From DASQZK01 sp963732905 (lineage in GTDB: Bacteria; Bacteroidota; Bacteroidia; Bacteroidales; GCA-2748055), in contig CAVTBM010000009.1 in the NCBI GenBank assembly GCA_963732905.1, forward strand, positions 186,001 to 250,000: a stretch of DNA of 64,000 bases. Direction: 5' to 3'. The notes below the pieces were generated by a model. It was given only the letters and a program-made list of their open reading frames with translations, ran no database searches and was not told where the DNA came from. The position numbers and the translations under genes were made by a program. Positions 1-10,123 of this stretch are shown piece after piece; the first letter of the stretch is position 1; each line of letters starts with the position of its first letter.

Positions 1-751
1 AGAATGCACGGCGATTGGGTTCCCAGTTATCGAAAAGCATGGGAACCGGTATCCATTTTGAGTCGGCAAGGTCGATACCCCTGTCGTCAGCAAAAACGGT
101 ATCACCTTGCGTAACCGTGAATTTCCGGATCAGGATACAATTGTTGGTGGCATCGGTAACACCGGCAACGTCGTAGGCTCCGTCATGGTTATGGTTGGCG
201 TTTTCCCAGTTTCCGTTTACCTGGTCAACCACAACCGAATCGCCATTGGATAAATGCTGTTCAATATACCAGCAACTCCTGCCGCCGTATACATCCATTA
301 CATAATAATATGGTGTTATACTGTCGGTAGGATCAGGGTAGGGAGCTTCTTTTGCATTTAACTTTACGTCGGCAAGAGTCCACATCTCGTCCTTGGTAAT
401 CTTTTCATTATATTTACCTGCATAAGGGTACTTTTTCCACATCTTCGGACCCCAGTCATACACCATAGTAATGACAAAGGATTCTCCCGGCTGGAGGACA
501 GAATCAGGTAACATGAAATAATGATTAGGATCAGCAGTGTAATGATTTGTCCAGGGACCAATCTCACCAAATTCAAACTGTCCCAGGTGAAGGGCCGAAT
601 CTCCCATGTTGGTTATCTCTGCATAGGCTGAGGCTGGAGAACCCATCCTTGCCTCGGTAATGATCAGTGATCGTATGATGGGCGGATCAACCGCGAATAT
701 CATTACACCACACGACATCAGCACAGCAAGCAATAGTAGCTTTCGTTTCAT
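1..751 (-). CDS. Exported protein, possible lamin-tail domain, C-terminus beyond the window
   Basis: A minus-strand reading frame is open from an ATG at 751 down to the window edge, about 250 codons without a stop. The first 20 residues (MKRKLLLLAVLMSCGVMIFA) form a signal peptide. Residues 26-60 (LIITEARMG..., AYAEITNMGDSALHLGQF) resemble the start of lamin-tail (LTD) domains, which in Bacteroidota occur on secreted and cell-surface proteins, often with a T9SS tail. The C-terminus lies outside the window, so neither a sorting domain nor a catalytic domain can be judged. It is divergent from the FAS1/Sus cluster and separated from it by about 700 bases. The reading frame is well supported; the LTD call is tentative. 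Confidence 0.72.
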   Translation of the reverse strand, partial: MKRKLLLLAVLMSCGVMIFAVDPPIIRSLIITEARMGSPASAYAEITNMGDSALHLGQFEFGEIGPWTNHYTADPNHYFMLPDSVLQPGESFVITMVYDWGPKMWKKYPYAGKYNEKITKDEMWTLADVKLNAKEAPYPDPTDSITPYYYVMDVYGGRSCWYIEQHLSNGDSVVVDQVNGNWENANHNHDGAYDVAGVTDATNNCILIRKFTVTQGDTVFADDRGIDLADSKWIPVPMLFDNWEPNRRAF

Positions 752-1465
752 AACATTTGTATTTTAGTTAGTAAATGAGAAGAAGTTTGTCCAATTTAGT
801 AAAAAAAAAATTAAATAATCAAATAAAATTTTTTTAAACCATTTATTCTTTTAAAAAAAATCGTGTCTATCATATATTTTAGTGGTCTAACAAATTGATA
901 ATTAAGTTAGAATGTCATGACCCTGATTTTGGGATGAGGCTGAAAAATGACTCCCTGAACAGAAAAAATGTGCTTACAATTTGAAAATGATCTTTGCATT
1001 TCCCTCTTCATTTACTCTTGCAGGCCAGGAAATCCGCTGTTTTAAGACGATTATCAGAAAAAAAAGAAGTTGATCCTTATAAATTGTAAGCTGAATTTTC
1101 TAAAAGTGGATTTAAGGGGTTGTTTTCCCATTGGGAGCATATGTACATTGGTTTTCCCGGTGTTTTCAAAATGCCGGGAAAGCAAGCTAAAAAATACATA
1201 AGAAACTGATAAATAAAGACATAAAAAAATAATGGATAAAGTAAAAAATTATTCTTTTAATTTACTATATAATGATTCTAAATTAATTGGTGAGGTTTCG
1301 CTATATTAATTTTTTTTTATATGTTTAGTATCGTAAAACTACCAACAAATTTCAGAGGGAGGGAAAAGCGATATGACATAACCAGGCTACCTGAATCTTT
1401 TTGATATTTGAGACTGAGACGAAAGATACATCTGGAACTACTAACACATTTTTCAAACTACTAAC
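752..1465. other. AT-rich divergent intergenic region
   Basis: About 710 bases without a credible gene separate the minus-strand exported protein from the plus-strand FAS1/Sus cluster. It is strongly AT-rich with several A and T runs (for example around 800-860 and 1300-1320). It must hold the promoters of both flanking transcripts. I could not fix a convincing Bacteroidota -7 element (TAnnTTTG) at a proper distance from either start. One hairpin, listed separately, lies near 1153-1181. Confidence 0.6.
1153..1181. repeat. Inverted repeat in the leader region of the FAS1/Sus cluster
   Basis: TTTCCCGG (1153-1160) pairs perfectly with CCGGGAAA (1174-1181). The interval contains TTTT-C-AAAA, which can pair further. 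It is the only strong GC-rich hairpin in an AT-rich spacer, about 285 bases before the first gene. It could be a leader RNA structure or a repetitive extragenic element. No T-run follows, so it is not an obvious terminator. Confidence 0.45.
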
Positions 1466-3772
1466 ATGACAAGGACTAAACTGCTGGGGTTACTTGCGTT
1501 TTCATGTATTGTTATCACCAGTTGCAAAGATGTTCTCAACAGGGAGGACAGGTACAAAAGGCCTGAATGGCTTGCTGGTAAGGTCTATACGCAAGTCAAA
1601 GCCGATCCCGATCTTTCCACATTTGCAAAGTGTATTGAACTGACCGGATACGACACTATCATAGATGTTTCGGGCAGTTATACGGTCTTTGCTCCCAATA
1701 ATGAAGCCTTCACCGTCTATCTTCAGAGTCATCCTGAATACAATACGGTTGAGGACATTCCTGTTGATGTCCTTTCCAATCTCATTAAATATCACATCGT
1801 ACAGAATCCCTGGAGTAAAAACCAGCTTACCAGTCTTGATGTATGGGGATGGATTGATTCCACGGATATTACCAATAACAAGCCACGCGGGTATAAGAGG
1901 GAGACATTGCTTCTTGAAAAAGACAAGAAGTACGGTGTTAGTTATGTGAACGGGTTTTTTCATATCATTGACACAACCAAAACCAGCTGGTACCGCAGAG
2001 TGATTACCGATTCAAGGAAATATGCACCTATTTTCTACAAGCAATACTTTGATATTTACAATCTGAATACCTCTGACTATCAGTTTTATTTTGACCGGCC
2101 CATTGATGGGGCGTCAGACATTTATTTTGTCGGCGCACGGATCATTGGTGATGAGATCTTTGCCGAGAACGGGTTTGTATATCATGTTGACCGGGTGATC
2201 GATCCTTTGCAGAATGGTTATGAGATGATCAGTTCGAAAGTCGGTAAGTATTCATACCAGGATTTTCTTGGCCTTATCGATAAATTCCCGAAGTTCGAAT
2301 ACAATGAGCAAAAAACCCTTGATCAGCCTGGCGCCGATCTGGGTCTGGCTGTTGACTCCCTGTTTAATCTGACCTTCCCTGATCTGACCTTTAACATCGC
2401 TGCGGAGGAGACTTCATCGCCCCCGGGGACGCATGGTCTTCCTGATAATGTGACCATCCGCTACCACCACGGGATGATTGCCCCGACAGATGAGGCTTAC
2501 ACGAATTTTGTCAACACATATATGGTAGGGCCCAACCGCTGGGGCAGTATTGACGAGGCACCATATAGTATACAGAAGATCATCGCAAAAAGTCAGCTCT
2601 GCATCAATCCCGTGTATCCCACCGATTTCCAGAATGGTTTTTATAACGGGGAGCTGGATTACATAACCCTTGACCCGGCTACAATCGTTGAGAAAAAATA
2701 TGGCAGCAATTGTACATTTATCGGGGTGAATACCATGGTTGTCCCCAGGGCATTCAAAGCGGTGACCGGCCCGATTTATCTTTTGAGAGGATATAATAAG
2801 GTAATGCTGGCAGTTGAGGCTACCGGTCTTCTCCCGGCCCTGAAAAAGCCGGATGCGGATTACCAGTTTTTCGTCGAGTCGGATTTGAATACACGCCTTG
2901 ATTCATCCCTTCTCTACGAGAGAAAGGATGGTATTGATAGATTTTACCTGTTTACCAGGGGCGGATCCCCCAGGAGGATTGACCTGAGCATTGGAGACCT
3001 CAGGACGTTGCTGATGAACCATATCGGGGTCAACAGTCCCAAAGGATTCGCACGAAAGGAGTTCATCAGGACCCTTGCCGGGAACTATCTGATTGTGAAT
3101 AACGAAACAGGAACCGTCTCCGGCCCCTCCCTTTCAAAGGACGGGTACCAGGGGCCTGTAACCGGGCCTTCGGTTCCGGTCAAAATAAGTACTGATGCCG
3201 ATAACGGCGTGACCTGGGATATCCCCGACTGGTTTCTCTTCAGCCCCACCTCCATGTACCAGATCATCGATGCTGATTTCCCGGCATTTCAAAGCCTGCT
3301 CGACAAGGCGGGGTTGATCATTAAAAATAATTACAAGTACACCTTCACCAATGACAATGAAATTTATACCGTATTTGCACCTACAGCGGAGGCTCTTGAT
3401 GCGTACAGCGCCGATACCTTAAATATAACGGATCTGAGGAAATTCCTCCTTCTGCATTTCGTAAGGGGCAATATGATCTTTACGGATGGGGAAAAGACGG
3501 ACGGGTATTATGAAACGATCAGGACGGATGAAAAATCCACTCCTTATAGTACTGTGTTTACAAAGATCCATATCAATCCCGGTGTTGATTTCATCGGCTT
3601 TAAGGCTAAAAACGGGAGTGACTACGCAAAGGTAGAGGAGTCTTCCTCAACCAATTTTCTGGCAGGACGGACACTCGGTCAGGGAACCGGGGCCTATCCA
3701 GGTGTTAGCTATAATGCTGTGATACATGAGATTGACACAGTATTGATTTACAATAGGCTGGACACAAGGTAG
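1466..3772 (+). CDS. Fasciclin (FAS1) domain lipoprotein
   Basis: This is a 768-residue lipoprotein with an SPII signal and lipobox ending VITSC (Cys20), so it is probably anchored to the outer membrane and faces outward. FAS1 hallmarks are visible at both ends: TVFAPNNEAF at about residue 72 with a downstream YHIV segment, and TVFAPTAEALDAY near 655 with a LLLHFV segment. The middle (about 250-620) probably holds one or two diverged FAS1 folds. FAS1 domains are adhesive or ligand-binding modules. In Bacteroidota such lipoproteins accompany SusC/SusD pairs and may act as extra surface glycan-binding subunits. It is the first gene of a seven-gene plus-strand cluster, with the SusC gene starting about 50 bases downstream. 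Substrate unknown. Confidence 0.85.
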   Translation: MTRTKLLGLLAFSCIVITSCKDVLNREDRYKRPEWLAGKVYTQVKADPDLSTFAKCIELTGYDTIIDVSGSYTVFAPNNEAFTVYLQSHPEYNTVEDIPVDVLSNLIKYHIVQNPWSKNQLTSLDVWGWIDSTDITNNKPRGYKRETLLLEKDKKYGVSYVNGFFHIIDTTKTSWYRRVITDSRKYAPIFYKQYFDIYNLNTSDYQFYFDRPIDGASDIYFVGARIIGDEIFAENGFVYHVDRVIDPLQNGYEMISSKVGKYSYQDFLGLIDKFPKFEYNEQKTLDQPGADLGLAVDSLFNLTFPDLTFNIAAEETSSPPGTHGLPDNVTIRYHHGMIAPTDEAYTNFVNTYMVGPNRWGSIDEAPYSIQKIIAKSQLCINPVYPTDFQNGFYNGELDYITLDPATIVEKKYGSNCTFIGVNTMVVPRAFKAVTGPIYLLRGYNKVMLAVEATGLLPALKKPDADYQFFVESDLNTRLDSSLLYERKDGIDRFYLFTRGGSPRRIDLSIGDLRTLLMNHIGVNSPKGFARKEFIRTLAGNYLIVNNETGTVSGPSLSKDGYQGPVTGPSVPVKISTDADNGVTWDIPDWFLFSPTSMYQIIDADFPAFQSLLDKAGLIIKNNYKYTFTNDNEIYTVFAPTAEALDAYSADTLNITDLRKFLLLHFVRGNMIFTDGEKTDGYYETIRTDEKSTPYSTVFTKIHINPGVDFIGFKAKNGSDYAKVEESSSTNFLAGRTLGQGTGAYPGVSYNAVIHEIDTVLIYNRLDTR

Positions 3773-3821
3773 ACGGGCCAAAAAAATGCATCTGATTTTA
3801 AACTTAAGGTTTTTGAAAAAT

Positions 3822-6800
3822 ATGAAAAATATCAGAAAGACCATCCTCCTGCTGCTGGTATTGTTTAGCTGCACGAGTGCTTTTTCCCAGCAAAAAGCCG
3901 TAATAAGGGGCAGAGTGATCGACAAAGATAGCAAGGAGCCTGTTATTGGGGCCAATGTCATTGAATATGACAAGGAGAATCGGATCATCAACGGGACCAT
4001 CTCCGATGTGAATGGCGATTTTGTTCTGGAAATGAAGGACAGGAACCACATCCTGAAGGTGAGTGTGATCGGATATGAAACTAAGGAGGTTGATGTAAAT
4101 CACCACAGGTGCGATGACCATTGAACTTTCCACCACCAGCACGGAGATTGAGGAGGTGACGGTGACAGCCACCCAGAAATCCAATGTCAGCCTGACGAAT
4201 ATTGCCGACCGTGACATTGCATCGTCCACCGTGAAGGTGGATCTCTCGGATATGGCAGATGTGGGGGTGCTTTCCGCTTCCGATGCCTTGCAGGGGAAAG
4301 TATCCGGCCTGGATATCATAAGCGCTTCAGGTGACCCGGGATCGGGTTCCCAGCTGGTTATCCGCGGACTGAGTTCCATGGGTAACAATAAGCCTCTCAT
4401 CGTAATCGACGGAATCCCCCAGTCGAAAGTTTCCGATAACTTTGACCTGAGTACGGCTGACAGCGAAGACATCAGTAACCTGGTCAATATCGCCTTGCAG
4501 GATATCAAGTCTATCGAAATCCTCAAAGATGCAGCTTCTACAGCCGTTTACGGTTCCCAGGGTGCTGATGGCGTCCTGCTCATCGAGACCCATAAGGGAA
4601 AGATGGGGAAGGTGAAGTTCGACTACCAGTATAAAAACAGCATTAACATTCAGCCTCCCCCCATTCCGATGCTGAACGGGGATGAGTATATCATGCTTCA
4701 GCTTGAGGAATGGCATAACAGCAAGGGTGTATTCGATGTTCCTTCTGAAATAGCTTATGACCGCGATTATCCGGGATTTTATAACTATTCAGCCAACACC
4801 GACTGGCTTGGAGCTATTACACAAAATTCCGTGACCAACGACCATTACTTTAATATCTCGGGTGGCGGTCAGAAAACAAGGTATTTTACGTCTTTCAGCT
4901 ATATTGATGAGGGAGGGACTACTATCAGTACCGATTCGAAACGGTTCTCCACCAGGGTAAACCTCGACTATTTCCTGTCCAAAAAACTGATCTTTTCCAT
5001 TCAGTTTAACTACGTCAATAACAATACAGACGGGAACCTGAAAGTGGGAGACCGCAATATCAGGGAGATGGCATATATCAAGGCTCCGAATATGAGCATC
5101 TGGGAATATGATGCCAACGGAATTCCTACCGGTGAATACTTCACTCCCATTAACAGTTACCAGGGTGACGGGAGTACGTATTTCAATCCCGTAGCAGTAG
5201 CAAAACTGGGACGGAACGATCTTAATTCCAATAACCTGGAGAATACCTTCCGGCTCAACTATAAAATCTTTGACTGGCTGACATTCCGAGAAACGGTTTC
5301 CTACCAGTATGGCGGAAGCAAACAGTCGAACTTTCTGCCGTATAATGCGATCGGGGCTGACTGGCTGGCCTGGAATATCAATTTAGCTGAGGAAGGCAAT
5401 AACCTGAGTTCATCCATCAGGACTGAATCCCAGCTGGCTTTTGAACCCCCGTTTCAAAACAAGGATCATTATGTTTCCGGAACGGTAAACTGGATTACAA
5501 GCCAGTCCAGTTACGAGTGGATGAACATACAGAGTGACCTGACCCCGAGCACTGATATTCAGGATCCGGCCATCAATGCCCAGATCAACTAGATAGGTGA
5601 TGGTTCCGGTGAGGCCAGGTCGCTGGGTGCACTCGTAAACCTGAACTATAAATACAAAGACCGGTATATCATCAATACCAATTTAAGGGCGGATGCCTTT
5701 TCGGGTTTTGGTTCAAATAATAAATGGGGCCTCTTCAAAGGTGTGGCCGTTGCATGGCGGTTTTCGAGCGAGCCTTTCCTTTCCAACCTGAGCTGGCTGG
5801 GAGAAAGCAAGGTGAGAGCCAGCTGGGGAGTATCAGGCCGGCAACCGGGTGACGCCTATGCCCGTTTTGCCACCTTTGCCTCTACTTATACCGGGAGTTA
5901 CCTTCAGTATCCTTCTATCGTACCAACTCAGATCCAGCTGAACAATTTACAATGGGAAACGATCAGTTCAACTGACCTGGGTCTTGAGTTGAACATGTTT
6001 AAGGATCGGGTTTATCTGGAAGCTGACTTGTATACGAAGAATACATCCAATATACTGTTTAACGGGTATAAAATTCCAACTACTGCAGGTTTCGATTCAC
6101 TAAAGTTTTTAAATGGAGGTGAACTGGCAAACAAAGGATGGGAACTTATGGTGGATTATAAGATCATTCGAAAAGATAAAATAATATGGTCCGTTTATTT
6201 CAATACATCCCAAAACTTAAATTCCTTTACCAGTCTTCCTGAAAACTTCAACACGGAACAGTCTACCTCGATCGGGAATGGTGAATATCCCCTCAGGGTT
6301 GTTGCAAGTGAGCCTATTGGTTCGTTCTTCGGATTCAGGTACCTGGGTGTTTATTCTACCGATGCGGATGCAATGGCCAAAGATGCCGCAGGAAACCTGA
6401 TCCTGGACAGCAAAGGCAATCCCATTCCCATGACCTACCTCGATACCTACACTTTCCATGGTGGCGACGCCAAATATGCAGATATCAACCATGACGGGAA
6501 GATTGACCTGAATGATGTGGTTTATATTGGTGACTCTAACCCAAATTATATTGGTGGTTTCGGGACCAGTTTCCGGTATAGGAATTTTGATATCGGTCTG
6601 GGCTTTCACTACCGCCTTGGGTTCGATATTATTAATGGTGTGGCCATACAGACAGAAGGCATGGACAGCCGGAACAACCAGAGCAAAGCGGTATTGGCAC
6701 GCTGGAGAGTGCAGGGTCAGGACGAACCGGGTATGCTGCCAAGGGCTTTTCTGAATCATCCGGCTAATAACCTGGGTTCAGACCGGTATGTGGAAAAAGG

Positions 6801-7044
6801 AGACTTTATCAGACTGAACAATGTGAAAATCGGGTACCGCTTCCCCAATCAACTGTGCAACCGGATGCATATCAGGACGCTGAACCTCACTCTCAGTGCC
6901 CGGAAGCTGATAACCGTTACCAGGTATAGCGGGCAGGATCCCGAAGTAGGGCAGGATGCCAGCAATCCTTTCTGGATCGGAGTTGACAATGCCAAAACAC
7001 CCCCGCCAAAAATTATAACGATGAGTGTGGCTGTTGGATTCTGA
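3822..7044 (+). pseudogene. SusC-like TonB-dependent receptor, broken by a frameshift and an in-frame TAG
   Basis: Together the pieces encode a SusC/RagA outer-membrane receptor of about 1,073 residues: signal peptide (ending AFSQ), carboxypeptidase-D-like regulatory domain (VIRGRVIDKDSKEPVIGANV), plug with the SusC signature LVIRGLSSMGNN and VIDGIP, then the beta-barrel. Frame 1 runs from 3822 and stops at 4124, but the protein clearly continues in the +1 frame from about 4098 (ITTGAMTIEL). An extra A in the AAA run at 4097-4099 would explain it. A TAG at 5590-5592 then interrupts the barrel, and the same frame resumes with obvious barrel sequence (ALVNLNYKYKDRYIINTNLR) to 7044. TAG is a normal stop elsewhere here (the preceding gene ends in TAG), so recoding is unlikely. 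The partner SusD follows 21 bases later and is intact. This is either a true pseudogene or two sequence errors. Confidence 0.85.
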
Positions 7045-7065
7045 AATACTGAAAAAACAAGAAAG

Positions 7066-8541
7066 ATGAGAATAAACGCAAGACTTTTTCTGATGTTTCT
7101 GCTGCTTTTTGGGCAGGTTTCGTGTAAGGACTGGATGGATCTTATCCCGCCTGAAGGGCTGATCCGTCAGGAATTCTGGAAGACCAAGGAGGATGTTGCT
7201 TCGGTGGTGATGGGTGCCTATGAAACCTTTTCCCATATGGATGCCCTGCTCTTTAAGTATGGAGAGATAAGAGGGGATATGCTCAAGGGCGATGTGAACC
7301 AGTCGGATGATGAACGCAAGATCATGGAAGGCAATATTTATCCTGATAACTACATGAGTGACTGGAGCCAGTTCTATACGGTTATCGATTATTGCAATGA
7401 GGTTATTAAAAGTGCCCCGAAGGTAAAGGAGAAAGACCATACCTTTACCGATTACCAGCTGAAAGGATACCTTTCGGAAGCCCATTTTCTGAGGGCCCTG
7501 ACTTACTTTTACCTTGTAAGGATCTTCAGGGACGTCCCCCTGGTACTCGATCCCACAGAAAGTGACGATGCTGACTTTTACCCTGTGAAAACGGATGGGG
7601 ATGAGATCCTCGACTTCTTGATCCAGGATCTTGAAAGTTACAGGGATTATGCTACCATTGACGGATATCCCACCCTGCAGGAGATAAAAGGAAGAGCTAC
7701 CAAGGCTTCTTACGATGCTCTTCTTGCCGACATTTCCCTCTGGAAGTTCGATTATCCATCCGTTGTCAAATATGCCAACAGGATCATATCCAACAAGGAT
7801 TTCCTCATGATCCCTTCGAACAGCTGGTTTTCCCTCTACTATCCCGGTAATTCACTGGAGAGTATATTCGAATTACAGTTCAATGATGCCCGGGATCAGA
7901 AGAATGGCATGTATGGTCTGACACAGGAGAACAGCCTGAATTATAATGCCAGTGAAACCGCACTGGATCTGTTCAGTGGCAAAACCAGGAAATCCGTTGA
8001 ACTCGTTCGCGGTGTAGGCGGATCTATCGCCAAACGTTCGGATAAATACATCGTCTGGAAGTATGTTGGGAGAAGCAATGACGGAACAACCGCCAGAACG
8101 GGTACCGATCAGAACAGCTGTAATTTTATCATATACCGCCTGTCAGATATTTACCTGATGAAAGCCGAGGCTCTCTCACAGACGGAAGATTACTCGGATG
8201 CACTTGAATGCATCAATATTGTCCGTCGCAGCCGCAGCGTTTCGGATATAATCTATATTCCGCCGTCGCCTGCCGGCTACGAGGATTTTATTATGGAAGA
8301 ACGGGCTGTTGAATTAGCCTATGAGGGCAAACGATGGTTCGATCTCATGCGAATGGGCAGACGGAATGATTTCAACCGGAAAAGCAAGCTCATCGAGATC
8401 CTTGTAAAAAAGGTGCCTTCTACCCAGAAGAGGATACTGGCAACCAAACTGACCAATCCTCTCGGATGGTATATGCCGATTTCGAAAACCGAGATAGAAA
8501 GAAATAGAAACCTGGTCCAGAACCCGTATTATAATTATTAG
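7066..8541 (+). CDS. SusD/RagB-like nutrient-binding lipoprotein
   Basis: This 491-residue protein has a lipobox ending GQVSC (Cys20) and the usual SusD layout: an N-terminal helical TPR-like part (AHFLRALTYFYLVRIFRDVPLVLD at about 139-162) and the C-terminal signature in which an ELAYEGKRWFDLMRMG segment precedes the end. SusD proteins cap the extracellular face of SusC channels and help capture oligosaccharides. The gene is intact although its SusC partner upstream is interrupted. It starts 21 bases after the SusC stop, and a FAS1 gene follows only 3 bases downstream, so co-transcription is very likely. Substrate cannot be read from the sequence. Confidence 0.92.
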   Translation: MRINARLFLMFLLLFGQVSCKDWMDLIPPEGLIRQEFWKTKEDVASVVMGAYETFSHMDALLFKYGEIRGDMLKGDVNQSDDERKIMEGNIYPDNYMSDWSQFYTVIDYCNEVIKSAPKVKEKDHTFTDYQLKGYLSEAHFLRALTYFYLVRIFRDVPLVLDPTESDDADFYPVKTDGDEILDFLIQDLESYRDYATIDGYPTLQEIKGRATKASYDALLADISLWKFDYPSVVKYANRIISNKDFLMIPSNSWFSLYYPGNSLESIFELQFNDARDQKNGMYGLTQENSLNYNASETALDLFSGKTRKSVELVRGVGGSIAKRSDKYIVWKYVGRSNDGTTARTGTDQNSCNFIIYRLSDIYLMKAEALSQTEDYSDALECINIVRRSRSVSDIIYIPPSPAGYEDFIMEERAVELAYEGKRWFDLMRMGRRNDFNRKSKLIEILVKKVPSTQKRILATKLTNPLGWYMPISKTEIERNRNLVQNPYYNY

Positions 8542-8544
8542 CCG

Positions 8545-10116
8545 ATGAAAAGCGATGCCATTCTATTCAGCATTTTTCTTATCCTGATGACCCTGTTCTC
8601 ATGTAAGGAGACCCCGGTTCAGCCAAATTTCAAAGACCAGGAGAAGATGAGCATTTATGATTATATTGTTGCTAACGAACAATATTCCGATTTTCTTGAG
8701 ATCATGAAAGCCGGCCACCTGGATAAGACCCTCAGTGCATATAATCCCGATGGACTGGGTTATACCCTTTTTCTGCCGGATAATGGAGCAGTACAAAAAT
8801 TTATAGATGCAACTGACCAGTATACCTCCCTGGATGATATTCTGAGGGATACGGCCTTTGATTACGTCTTCAGCCGTTATCATGTTGTAAATTCCGCCAT
8901 TGATGCCAATGACTTCCCGTTTGGGGCACTTCCCGATTATACTCTTTCCGGTGATCTGCTGACGGTTAGTTTTGTATTGGGAACCGACACTGCCTATTAT
9001 AAAATCAATAACCAGGCCCCTGTGATCCGCGAAAATATAGAGGTGTCCAACGGCTTTATTCACCTGATTGGCGAAGCTCTAATACCTGTGACCCACACAA
9101 CGTATGGCTGGTTAAATACCCATCCCGCATACTCCATCTTCAGGGATGCCATAGATGCGACCGGAATGCAGGACGTCCTCGATTTCAATCTGAAGGACGA
9201 GGCCAACACATCCAGGCCGGTTACCCTTCTGCTGGAAGCTGATTCAGTCTTTAACAGGAAGGGCATCCATTCCCTGGATGATCTCATTGCAAAGGTCAGC
9301 CCCGCTAACAGCGATTACACCAATTCAACCAATCCGCTTCACAATTTCGTCGGCTATCATATTTTGCAGGAAGCCTGGTTTCTGGATGATTTTACCGGGA
9401 ATACCACGAATTATAACACCTATTCATCAACGCCCCTGAACATAAACGGGGAAGGAATCGATATTGCCATTAACAAAGGCAAGCAGATTTATGATACCAT
9501 CGTTGAAAATCTTGACACCACTATCATTGATTATATCACTTTTTACTATGATCAAAGCAATGTGATCACTCAAAGTGGAGCTATTCAGTTTATCAACAGG
9601 ATAATGATCCCGCAGGAAGCATCCAGGGCAAATATGAATTTTGAATTTTATGGAGAACCTTTACTGGATATATATCGGCAGGATGTCGGTTCATACCTTA
9701 TTGAAGATACTTCCGCTCTTAATAATATTAAATGGTCGGGAGCGGACCTGAATTTTATCCAGGGAGGACAGGATGACAACAATGCCTGGTCAAATAACTA
9801 CCTGCAGCTGGACGGAAGCTTCAGCATTACCTACCATATTTCGAAGATCGTTCCGGGAAAATATACCGTCATTCTCAGAGCACAGGTCAATGATCCTGCA
9901 GGTGCTACGGTGGAATTGTACATCGACGGAAAGATCTTCGGTGAACTCATCGATCTGTCCGGAACCCGTAATGCTGACAATATAACATTCAATGATTTGA
10001 CGCGGGGAGAAATTACCTTCTCTGTTTATGAAGAACATACCATAGAGATCCGGTCTTTTATTCCAGGGATTTTCCTGTGGGATAATATAAGGTTCAATAT
10101 ACCCAAAACTAATTGA
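8545..10116 (+). CDS. FAS1-domain lipoprotein with a C-terminal beta-sandwich-like domain
   Basis: This 523-residue lipoprotein has a lipobox ending LFSC (Cys20). A first FAS1 domain spans about residues 33-178 (GYTLFLPDNGAV, FSRYHVVNSAI, NGFIHLIGEALIP). A second, more diverged one spans about 185-355 (HNFVGYHILQEA). The C-terminal 150 residues (SITYHISKIVPGKYTVILRA, DNITFNDL, LWDNIRFNIP) look like an all-beta jelly-roll module with possible carbohydrate-binding use. The start is 3 bases after the SusD stop and the next FAS1 gene begins 7 bases downstream, so it is a tight operon member. It probably sits on the cell surface as an accessory of the SusCD complex. The exact role is not known. 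Confidence 0.85.
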   Translation: MKSDAILFSIFLILMTLFSCKETPVQPNFKDQEKMSIYDYIVANEQYSDFLEIMKAGHLDKTLSAYNPDGLGYTLFLPDNGAVQKFIDATDQYTSLDDILRDTAFDYVFSRYHVVNSAIDANDFPFGALPDYTLSGDLLTVSFVLGTDTAYYKINNQAPVIRENIEVSNGFIHLIGEALIPVTHTTYGWLNTHPAYSIFRDAIDATGMQDVLDFNLKDEANTSRPVTLLLEADSVFNRKGIHSLDDLIAKVSPANSDYTNSTNPLHNFVGYHILQEAWFLDDFTGNTTNYNTYSSTPLNINGEGIDIAINKGKQIYDTIVENLDTTIIDYITFYYDQSNVITQSGAIQFINRIMIPQEASRANMNFEFYGEPLLDIYRQDVGSYLIEDTSALNNIKWSGADLNFIQGGQDDNNAWSNNYLQLDGSFSITYHISKIVPGKYTVILRAQVNDPAGATVELYIDGKIFGELIDLSGTRNADNITFNDLTRGEITFSVYEEHTIEIRSFIPGIFLWDNIRFNIPKTN

Positions 10117-10123
10117 TATTAGG

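Noticed and set aside
5590..5592. TAG read as an amino acid (recoded amber)
   Set aside because: TAG is used as an ordinary stop by intact genes in the window, for example at the end of the first FAS1 gene, and no stem-loop suggestive of recoding was seen next to it.
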